From Chitinophagaceae bacterium (GTDB lineage Bacteria; Bacteroidota; Bacteroidia; Chitinophagales; Chitinophagaceae), in the NCBI GenBank assembly GCA_017989935.1, contig JAGNOY010000125.1, forward strand, positions 1 to 6,459: DNA of 6,459 nucleotides. The letters run 5' to 3'. The notes beneath the pieces are model-generated. The model did not search any database and was not told the origin of the DNA. It saw nothing but the letters and a program-made list of their open reading frames with translations. The position numbers were made by a program, and so were the translations under genes. Positions 1 to 5,907 of the stretch are shown piece by piece. Position 1 is the first letter of the stretch. Each line of letters starts with the position of its first letter.

Positions 1-9
1 TAACTTCAT

Positions 10-71
10 CAATCAAATTTATTTTATTATCACTCTGAGAATCTCTATTTTCGCTGATAAACTGAATTTGA
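10..71 (+). promoter_or_regulatory. AT-rich leader before the HD gene, candidate promoter
   Basis: This short non-coding stretch lies upstream of the first gene and must hold its leader if the gene is not cotranscribed from further left. The Bacteroidota primary-sigma promoter has a -7 element of the form TAnnTTTG and a -33 TTTG/TTG. The best + strand match is TATTTTCG at 46-53, with one mismatch, which would start transcription around base 60. No good -33 element is seen about 19 bases before it, only T-rich sequence. On the - strand, the complement of 14-21 reads TAAATTTG, a full match to the -7 form, but it lies almost on top of a minus-strand ATG at 9-7. There is no Shine-Dalgarno-like purine run before the gene. 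The promoter call is weak and rests on consensus resemblance alone. Confidence 0.2.
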
Positions 72-1286
72 TTGAGAAAAATTATCAATGATCCTGTTCA
101 TGGATTTATTACCATAGATCATGAACTCATTTATCAACTTATTGCCCATCCTTATTTTCAACGATTAAGGCGAATCAAACAAATGGCTTTGGCTTATTTG
201 GTGTATCCGGGTGCAGTGCACACAAGGTTTCATCATTCATTAGGGGCTTATCATCTCATGCATCAGGCAATTGCTGAATTACGACAAAAGCATGTAGCCA
301 TTACTGAGGAAGAAGAGTTAGGAGCCAAAATAGCCATACTCTTGCATGATATAGGACATGGACCATTTTCACATGCCTTAGAGCATACTTTAGTGGATGT
401 GCATCACGAAGATTTGTCGATGTTGATTATGGAGGAATTGAATCAGCATTTTGCGGGAAAATTACAGGTGGCGATTTCAATATTTAAGAATGAATATCCT
501 AAGAAATTTTTACATCAATTAATCCATGGTCAATTGGATGTAGATCGCTTAGATTATTTGGCCAGAGATAGTTTTTTTACAGGAGTCTCGGAAGGCGTGA
601 TTGGTTATGATCGAATTATTAAAATGCTGATGGTGGTGAATGACGAATTAGTGGTAGAAGAGAAAGGCATACATTCAATCGAAAAGTTTTTAATTGCAAG
701 GAGACTCATGTATAGTCAAGTGTATTTGCACAAAACTGTATTAAGTTCGGAATTGATGTTGGTGAATATTTTGAAACGTGCAAAGGAAGTGGTGAAAGAA
801 AAAGAGATGATTTTTGGGAGCCCTTCGTTACAATATTTTTTGGCCACACAAAGAAATTTAGAAGATTTTAAACATGGTGGAACTTCTTTGAAACATTTTT
901 TAAATCTAGATGATCATGATATTGTGTGTGCAATTAAAGTTTGGACAAGTCATGAAGATGCTATTTTATCAGATCTTTGTCGCCGTTTGATCGATAGAGA
1001 TTTGTTTAAAGTGAAATTTTTGTCTATTGAGAATGAGAAGGAATTGCTTGATTTAAAATTAGCCATTCAAGCAAATTTATCCTTGTCAGATGAAGCCATG
1101 ACCTATTATTTTATTCATGATAGTACTGTAAATCAAACCTATGTATTAGGTGATGGGAACATAAGAATTTGTTTCAAAAATGGTGAAATTAAGGAGATTA
1201 CTCAAGTAGAGCATACCTTAATCAGTGAAGCACTTTTAGTACCCATAAAAAAACATTACATTTGCCACCCTAGACTTAATAGATAG
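72..1286 (+). CDS. HD-domain phosphohydrolase (SAMHD1/dGTPase-like, YdhJ-type)
   Basis: Predicted cytoplasmic metal-dependent phosphohydrolase of the HD superfamily (the COG1078 group that also holds SAMHD1-like enzymes), 404 residues, a normal length. The N-terminus carries the family opening IINDPVHGFI (residues 4-13). The metal site is intact: H55 in TRFHHSLG, H92-D93 in LLHDIGHGPFSH, and D158 in QLDVDRLDYLARDS, equivalent to the H...HD...D set of SAMHD1. Relatives hydrolyse dNTPs or other nucleotides; the substrate here cannot be read from sequence. The start is TTG at 72: it directly follows an in-frame TGA (69-71), there is no ATG on this strand upstream in the window, and the next in-frame ATG (residue 38) would cut off the conserved N-terminus. 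The stop is 4 bases before lpxD, so the two are probably cotranscribed, as in many Bacteroidota. No signal peptide or membrane segment is seen. Family assignment is firm; biological role is not. Confidence 0.92.
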   Translation: MRKIINDPVHGFITIDHELIYQLIAHPYFQRLRRIKQMALAYLVYPGAVHTRFHHSLGAYHLMHQAIAELRQKHVAITEEEELGAKIAILLHDIGHGPFSHALEHTLVDVHHEDLSMLIMEELNQHFAGKLQVAISIFKNEYPKKFLHQLIHGQLDVDRLDYLARDSFFTGVSEGVIGYDRIIKMLMVVNDELVVEEKGIHSIEKFLIARRLMYSQVYLHKTVLSSELMLVNILKRAKEVVKEKEMIFGSPSLQYFLATQRNLEDFKHGGTSLKHFLNLDDHDIVCAIKVWTSHEDAILSDLCRRLIDRDLFKVKFLSIENEKELLDLKLAIQANLSLSDEAMTYYFIHDSTVNQTYVLGDGNIRICFKNGEIKEITQVEHTLISEALLVPIKKHYICHPRLNR

Positions 1287-1290
1287 ATTT

Positions 1291-2334
1291 ATGAAATTTA
1301 CGGCTCAACAAATAGCCACGCTGGTAAACGGACAAATTGAAGGTGATGCGAATGTATTAGTTTCATCCATTGCTAAAATTGAAGAAAGTAATGCAGGTGA
1401 TTTATGCTTTTTAGCCAATGCGAAGTATGAAGATTATTTATATCAAACGAAGGCATCTGTTGTTTTGGTGAATGCATCTTTGGTGTTGAAAGAGAAGGTA
1501 CATGCAACCTTGATTCGAGTTCCGGATGCGTATGTTTCTTTTGCACAAATTTTACAAACCTACCAAGATATTACCTCCTCAAAACCAAAACTAGGAATTG
1601 AGCAGCCTTCATACATTGCTGAAAATGCTGTGATTGGTGAACAACATTACATTGGGGCCTTTTCTTATATAGGAGAGAAGGTGACCATTGGAGATTCTAC
1701 AAGCATCTATCCTGGTTGTTATATTGGCGACCAAGTAAAAATTGGAAAAAATTGTTTAATCCATGCAGGCGTGAAAATATACAAAGATTGTGTGATTGGA
1801 GATCATGTAATCATTCATGCTGGAACCGTAATTGGTAGTGATGGGTTTGGATTTGCTTTTGAGAATAACAAATTCAATAAAATTCCTCAAGTAGGCAATG
1901 TGGTCATCGAAAATGACGTGGAAATAGGTGCAAATTGTACCATAGATCGTGCAACAATGGGATCTACTCGAATAAAATCAGGTGTAAAACTCGATAATTT
2001 GGTTCAAATTGCACATAATGTAGAAATTGATGTGAATACGGTGATAGCAGCACAAGCTGGAATTTCTGGAAGTACTAAAATCGGAAAATTTTGTATGATA
2101 GGCGGACAAGCAGGTATCGTAGGACATATAAAAATTGCCGATGGCACAAAAATTAATGCACAAAGTGGGGTAGCTAAAGAAGTAACTGTGCCACAAAGTT
2201 CATTAACTGGATCTCCAGCCTATGACTATCGTTCTATGTTAAAAAGTCAAGTGATTTATCGAAATTTACCTGACTTGCAAAAGCAACTTATTGAATTAGA
2301 AAAAGCAGTAGCTAGTTTAAAAAATCAACTTTAA
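1291..2334 (+). CDS. lpxD: UDP-3-O-acylglucosamine N-acyltransferase LpxD
   Basis: Third enzyme of lipid A synthesis: it transfers a 3-hydroxyacyl chain from acyl-ACP to the 2-amino group of UDP-3-O-acyl-glucosamine, giving the UDP-2,3-diacyl product, in the cytoplasm. The 347-residue product has the LpxD layout. An N-terminal uridine-binding domain (about 1-100, with SIAKIEESNAGDLCFLANAK at 26-45) is followed by a left-handed beta-helix of hexapeptide repeats (about 107-300, many IG-type turns). A C-terminal helix (about 312-347, ending LIELEKAVASLKNQL) matches the trimer-capping, ACP-contacting tail. The catalytic histidine is H242 in VQIAHNVEI, corresponding to E. coli H239, and the conserved GSDGFGFAF block is at 182-190. 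The hexapeptide repeats alone could suggest LpxA or another acyltransferase, but the N-terminal domain and GSDGFGF block identify LpxD. It starts 4 bases after the HD gene without a Shine-Dalgarno motif and lies 24 bases before lpxC-fabZ. Confidence 0.96.
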   Translation: MKFTAQQIATLVNGQIEGDANVLVSSIAKIEESNAGDLCFLANAKYEDYLYQTKASVVLVNASLVLKEKVHATLIRVPDAYVSFAQILQTYQDITSSKPKLGIEQPSYIAENAVIGEQHYIGAFSYIGEKVTIGDSTSIYPGCYIGDQVKIGKNCLIHAGVKIYKDCVIGDHVIIHAGTVIGSDGFGFAFENNKFNKIPQVGNVVIENDVEIGANCTIDRATMGSTRIKSGVKLDNLVQIAHNVEIDVNTVIAAQAGISGSTKIGKFCMIGGQAGIVGHIKIADGTKINAQSGVAKEVTVPQSSLTGSPAYDYRSMLKSQVIYRNLPDLQKQLIELEKAVASLKNQL

Positions 2335-2358
2335 TCATTCATTATTTGAATATTTTTT

Positions 2359-3774
2359 ATGAATTCATCAAATCAACATACCCTTGCCGAAGAATTTGTA
2401 GTCGAAGGCGTTGGATTACATACAGGACTAAAATCTATCATGACGGTAAAACCGGCTAGCCCTGGACATGGAATCAAATTTCAACGAGTCGATTTACCTG
2501 GAGAACCAAGTTTGAAAGCCGACGTAGATTACGTGGTGGATACTTCACGTGGTACAACTTTAGAATATAATGGTGCAAGAGTAGCCACTGTAGAACATAT
2601 ATTGGCAGCCTTAACAGGTATGGGTGTAGACAATGCCCTTGTTCAATTAACTGCTGAAGAAGTACCTATCATGGATGGTAGCGCCAAAGAATTTGTTGCT
2701 GCGATAGAAAGGGTGGGTATAGAAGAACAAGATGCCAAACGAATTTATTTTTCCATTGATACTAATATCTCTTTTATCGATGAAGAAAAAAATGTAGAAA
2801 TGGTGGCTACACCTAGTCCAGAATATAAAATCACCACGATGATTGATTTTAATTCTAATGTTTTAGGTACTCAACATGCTTATTTAAAAGGCTTATCAAG
2901 TTTTAAAAAGGAAATTTCAACTTGTAGAACTTTTTGTTTTTTGCATGAAATTGAATACTTACATCAAAATAATTTAATTAAAGGGGGCGACCTAGATAAT
3001 GCCATTGTCGTAGTTGATAGGGTGTTAGAGAAAGAAGAACTAGCCAAGTTGGCGAAAATGTTTAACAAGCCAAATATTGAAGTGATTCAAGAGGGGATAT
3101 TAAATAATTTAAAACTTCATTTTTCAAACGAACCAGCAAGGCACAAATTACTAGATATTGTGGGTGATTTAACTTTGATTGGTTATCCAATTAAAGCAAA
3201 TATCATAGCCTACAGACCTGGACATAAAGCAAATGTGGCTTTTGCGAAAAAGATAAAAGATTATATCAAGAAAAATAAAAGCATGTTAGATGTGCCGGTG
3301 TATATTGCTTCTGAACCTGCCATTTACGATATTAATTATATTTCAAAATTATTACCTCATAGATACCCGTTTTTGTTGGTAGATAAAATTATCGATTTGA
3401 GTGATAACCACATTGTTGGGATTAAAAATATTACCTTTAATGAGCCTTGTTTTACTGGACATTTTCCTGAAAATCCTGTATTCCCAGGCGTATTAATTTT
3501 AGAAGCCTTGGCACAAACAGGAGGGGTGATGGTACTGAATAATCAAGGAGGCCCTGAGAAAAAATTTGATACTTATTTTTTGAAAATTGATAATGCGCGA
3601 TTTAAGCAGAAGGTAATTCCAGGGGATACCATGATTATGAAATTGCAATTAACTCAACCCATTCGAAGAGGAATTTGTGAAATGAAAGGCTCGGCTTATG
3701 TAGGCAATAAATTAGTTTGCGAAGCTGATTTGATGGCGCAGATAGTTCCAAGAGATAAACGAGTTGATGAATAA
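2359..3774 (+). CDS. lpxC/fabZ: Bifunctional LpxC deacetylase / FabZ dehydratase
   Basis: A single 471-residue protein joins two enzymes. The LpxC half (about 1-305) is the zinc amidase that deacetylates UDP-3-O-acyl-GlcNAc, the committed step of lipid A synthesis. Its zinc ligands H80, H262 and D266, the general base E79 (ATVEHILAAL) and the acid/base H289 (RPGHKANVAF) are all present, as is GVGLHTG at 17-23. The FabZ half (about 320-465) dehydrates 3-hydroxyacyl-ACP in fatty acid elongation. It shows LLPHRYPFLLVDK (331-343), the catalytic H368 in GHFPENPVFPGVL and the catalytic E382 in LEALAQTGG. No stop or frame change separates the halves; a lysine-rich linker lies near 298-307. The fused form is typical of Bacteroidota, and the length matches the fused proteins of that phylum. 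Both activities draw on the same 3-hydroxyacyl-ACP pool, so the fusion fixes their ratio. The ATG follows an A/T-rich gap with no Shine-Dalgarno motif. Confidence 0.96.
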   Translation: MNSSNQHTLAEEFVVEGVGLHTGLKSIMTVKPASPGHGIKFQRVDLPGEPSLKADVDYVVDTSRGTTLEYNGARVATVEHILAALTGMGVDNALVQLTAEEVPIMDGSAKEFVAAIERVGIEEQDAKRIYFSIDTNISFIDEEKNVEMVATPSPEYKITTMIDFNSNVLGTQHAYLKGLSSFKKEISTCRTFCFLHEIEYLHQNNLIKGGDLDNAIVVVDRVLEKEELAKLAKMFNKPNIEVIQEGILNNLKLHFSNEPARHKLLDIVGDLTLIGYPIKANIIAYRPGHKANVAFAKKIKDYIKKNKSMLDVPVYIASEPAIYDINYISKLLPHRYPFLLVDKIIDLSDNHIVGIKNITFNEPCFTGHFPENPVFPGVLILEALAQTGGVMVLNNQGGPEKKFDTYFLKIDNARFKQKVIPGDTMIMKLQLTQPIRRGICEMKGSAYVGNKLVCEADLMAQIVPRDKRVDE

Positions 3775-3795
3775 AGTTTCAAATTCATTCTTGAT

Positions 3796-4179
3796 ATGAT
3801 ATACGGCATTGGCATTGATCTCGCAGAAGTAAATAGAATTCAAGAAAAAATTTCGCGTAATCCTGATTTTGCTCGTCATGTTTTTTCTGAAAAAGAAATT
3901 GACTATTGCGAAAAACAAAAAAAATCATTCGAACATTATGCTGCCAGATGGGCTGTAAAAGAAGCTTTTCTGAAAGCTTTCGGGTTGAAGTTTATTGGCA
4001 ATCATCGATTTTATGAAATCGAAACTGTTCATGATGAGTTTGGTAAACCTTTCATCGAACTGAGTGGGCTTATGAAAGATGCGTTTGATGAAAAAGAATT
4101 AGGTCGTATTTTTGTCACCATTTCACACACCTCAACTTTGGCAGCAGCCTACGTGATGATTGAGTTTGCCAACAAGTAA
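3796..4179 (+). CDS. acpS: Holo-[acyl-carrier-protein] synthase AcpS
   Basis: Transfers the 4'-phosphopantetheine arm of coenzyme A to a serine of apo-ACP, making the carrier used by fatty acid synthesis and by the ACP-dependent acyltransferases of lipid A synthesis. The 127-residue product is the usual size for trimeric AcpS-type transferases. It shows the N-terminal GIGIDLAEVNRI (4-15, Mg2+ ligand D8), FARHVFSEKEIDYC (25-38), the signature RWAVKEAFLKA (51-61, Mg2+ ligand E56), EFGKPFIEL (81-89) and the C-terminal TISHTSTLAAAYV (108-120). The ATG start places the GIGID motif right at the N-terminus, as expected. It lies 21 bases after lpxC-fabZ and one base before the CoA ligase ATG, so it is very probably cotranscribed with both. 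It occupies the place where lpxA is often found in related genomes. Confidence 0.94.
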   Translation: MIYGIGIDLAEVNRIQEKISRNPDFARHVFSEKEIDYCEKQKKSFEHYAARWAVKEAFLKAFGLKFIGNHRFYEIETVHDEFGKPFIELSGLMKDAFDEKELGRIFVTISHTSTLAAAYVMIEFANK

Positions 4180-4180
4180 C

Positions 4181-5485
4181 ATGAATACAAGTTTAGAAAT
4201 AGATAAAAGATCTCTGCTCGAACAAAAGCAATATCAAGAGAGTCGATTAGTTGAATTACTTCAATATTTAAATACGCATTCTCCATTTTATCAACAAAAG
4301 TTTAAGAACGAAAATATTCAACTTGCAAAGATTTGCCTTCTTGAAGATTTGCAATTATTGTCTACAACAAGCAAAGAAGATTTACAGTTATATCAAGAAA
4401 AATTTCTTTGTGTGCATAAAGATCAAGTAAGCGAGTATGCTTCTACCTCTGGTACACTCGGAAGTCCTGTAAGCATAGCACTTACTGCCAATGATTTAAA
4501 CAGATTGGCCTTGAATGAAAAATTGTCTTTTCAACTGATGGGGGTAACTGAAAAGGATATTGTGCAATTAATGTTGACCTTAGACAGGCAATTTATGGCA
4601 GGAGTGGCTTATTATTTTGGGGCGAAAGAAATAGGAGCCGCTGTTGTAAGAACAGGGCCAGGATTACCTTCAATGCAAGTAGAAACAGCACAAAGACTAG
4701 GTACAACTTCTGCAGTAGCCGTACCTTCTTTCTTGTTGAAACTAATCGAATATGCCAAAACGATACAATTAGATTTGAAGCAATTGCATATAACTAAAGT
4801 ATTGTGTATTGGTGAATCGGTAAGAGAATCAGATTTTTCTTTAAGTACTTTAGGAAAACATATTCTTGATCAATGGCCGATAAAATTGTTTTCAACGTAT
4901 GCTTCAACGGAAATGCAGACAGCATTTACCGAATGTGAACATGGGGTAGGCGGGCACCATCAACCTGAATTAATTATACTCGAAATTCTTGATGATGCCG
5001 GAAATCAATTACCCGATGGTCAGTTTGGTGAAGTAACTATTACGACACTTGGTGTGGAGGCAATGCCTTTATTACGTTATAGAACAGGAGATATTTGCTG
5101 TGTGTATTCCGAGCCATGCGCTTGTGGAAGAACAACTAAAAGATTGAGCCCTGTTAAAGGCCGTAAACAACAAATGATCAAATATAAAGGCACCACTTTA
5201 TATCCTCCTGCTATTTTTGACATGCTGAATCATTTTACCGAAATCAAGGAATATGTCATTGAAGTATATACTGGTGAACTTGGTACCGACGAATTGATTT
5301 TGCATATATGTACGCATTTGCCAGTGGATGATATTGAAAAAAGGCTCAAGCCATTCTTACAATCAAGGTTAAGAGTAGTTCCTGAAATCAATTATTGCTC
5401 CACTGCAGAAATTCATGAAATGCAATTTGCACAAGCAAGCAGAAAACCTATTCGATTCAAAGATCAAAGAATAAACAATGAGTGA
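4181..5485 (+). CDS. PaaK-like phenylacetate-CoA ligase family protein
   Basis: Adenylate-forming enzyme of the PaaK group, which activates a carboxylic acid with ATP and passes it to CoA. The product is 434 residues, a normal PaaK length, cytoplasmic, with no signal peptide. Visible motifs: the ATP-binding loop STSGTLGSP (88-96), the adenylate-contacting STYASTEMQ (238-246), LLRYRTGDI (297-305), and KGRKQQMIKYKGTTLYP (326-342), which opens the C-terminal domain. The tail SRKPIRF (420-426) carries a lysine near where family members have the catalytic one. C252, H259/H260, C313 and C315 (ECEHGVGGHH and EPCACGRT) could form a small metal site. The start is ATG 4181, one base after the acpS stop; an in-frame TTG at 4160 would add seven residues inside acpS and is less likely. 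No other phenylacetate-degradation genes are nearby, so the substrate may not be phenylacetate. Its stop overlaps the next gene by 8 bases. Family is firm, substrate unknown. Confidence 0.86.
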   Translation: MNTSLEIDKRSLLEQKQYQESRLVELLQYLNTHSPFYQQKFKNENIQLAKICLLEDLQLLSTTSKEDLQLYQEKFLCVHKDQVSEYASTSGTLGSPVSIALTANDLNRLALNEKLSFQLMGVTEKDIVQLMLTLDRQFMAGVAYYFGAKEIGAAVVRTGPGLPSMQVETAQRLGTTSAVAVPSFLLKLIEYAKTIQLDLKQLHITKVLCIGESVRESDFSLSTLGKHILDQWPIKLFSTYASTEMQTAFTECEHGVGGHHQPELIILEILDDAGNQLPDGQFGEVTITTLGVEAMPLLRYRTGDICCVYSEPCACGRTTKRLSPVKGRKQQMIKYKGTTLYPPAIFDMLNHFTEIKEYVIEVYTGELGTDELILHICTHLPVDDIEKRLKPFLQSRLRVVPEINYCSTAEIHEMQFAQASRKPIRFKDQRINNE

Positions 5486-5867
5486 AAAGATCAGAATAGA
5501 TAAATATTTGTGGTCGATCCGACTTTTTAAAACAAGGTCTTTAGCTACGACTGCTTGTGACCAAGGCAAAGTAAAATGGAAAGGCGAAGCGCTTAAACCG
5601 GCTAAACCAGTCTTGTTGCACGAAGAATATGAAGTTAAAACTGAGGCCAGAAAATGGAAAATTAAAGTAGTTGGACTTATTCAACAAAGAGTTTCCTATG
5701 AAGAATCATTAAAGCATTACATTGATATCACCCCTGAAGAAGATAAAGAAGTGACTATTCGAATAGCTAGTAGTTTTTATACAGGTAAACGATTGAGTAA
5801 AGTTGGTCGACCAACAAAACAACAAAGACGAGATTTAGATGATTTTTTAGGGGATGCAATAGACTAG
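5478..5867 (+). CDS. S4-domain RNA-binding protein, Hsp15/HslR-like
   Basis: Small basic RNA-binding protein of 129 residues, close to the length of E. coli Hsp15 (HslR), which binds free 50S subunits carrying a stalled nascent chain and helps recycle them. The S4 fold covers about residues 4-65, beginning IRIDKYLWSIRLFKTRSLA (5-23) with the typical D8, K9, W12, R15 and K18, followed by the GKVKWKGEALKPA segment (30-42). The C-terminus holds GRPTKQQRRDLDDFL (110-124), the basic tail motif seen in Hsp15 proteins, which argues against other S4 proteins such as pseudouridine synthases, whose catalytic domain is absent. The ATG lies inside the end of the CoA ligase gene and the two overlap by 8 bases (ATGAGTGA), suggesting translational coupling. 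The Hsp15 role is inferred from the family and not demonstrated for Bacteroidota members. Confidence 0.88.
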   Translation: MSEKIRIDKYLWSIRLFKTRSLATTACDQGKVKWKGEALKPAKPVLLHEEYEVKTEARKWKIKVVGLIQQRVSYEESLKHYIDITPEEDKEVTIRIASSFYTGKRLSKVGRPTKQQRRDLDDFLGDAID

Positions 5868-5871
5868 TTTT

Positions 5872-5900
5872 AGAATAGGATTTCCATTCTTTTATTATCT
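5872..5900 (+). terminator. Possible weak intrinsic terminator
   Basis: In the 40-base gap after the S4 gene, AGAATAGG (5872-5879) can pair with CCATTCT (5884-5890) around an ATTT loop, giving a 7-pair stem with one bulged A, followed by TTTATTATCT. The stem has few G-C pairs and the T run is broken, so termination would be partial at best. The same gap also contains TATCTTTA (5896-5903), one mismatch from the Bacteroidota -7 form TAnnTTTG, just before the next ATG. That could mark a near-leaderless promoter for the LON-domain gene, but no -33 element is evident. Either reading is tentative. Confidence 0.25.
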
Positions 5901-5907
5901 TTACTTT

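Noticed and set aside
2..91. + strand frame open from base 2 to a TGA at 89-91, a possible tail of an upstream gene
   Set aside because: Its translation is low-complexity Ile/Asn/Phe-rich with no recognisable motif and would overlap the HD gene by 20 bases; chance openness in AT-rich DNA.
72..1286. HD protein as part of a phage-defence system (dNTP depletion)
   Set aside because: Some HD dNTPases do act in defence, but this one sits in a housekeeping lipid A cluster with no defence partners, mobile genes or unusual composition.
1600..2180. Repeated IG-containing segments in lpxD as a DNA repeat array
   Set aside because: The periodicity is at protein level (hexapeptide repeats of the beta-helix); the underlying codons vary and there is no conserved DNA repeat.
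1978..2196. Minus-strand open frame of 72 codons inside lpxD
   Set aside because: It lies wholly antisense to conserved beta-helix sequence; its translation resembles no family I know and it has no separate promoter or spacing.
3712..3918. Minus-strand open frame of 68 codons across the lpxC-fabZ/acpS junction
   Set aside because: Antisense to two well-supported genes, with low-complexity Phe/Asn-rich translation; an AT-rich by-product.
4160..4180. Upstream TTG start for the CoA ligase, adding seven residues
   Set aside because: It would overlap acpS by 20 bases and uses a rarer start, whereas ATG 4181 falls one base after the acpS stop as in a tight operon.
5369..5569. Minus-strand open frame of 66 codons across the CoA ligase/S4 junction
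   Set aside because: Antisense to two well-supported overlapping genes; no recognisable motif.
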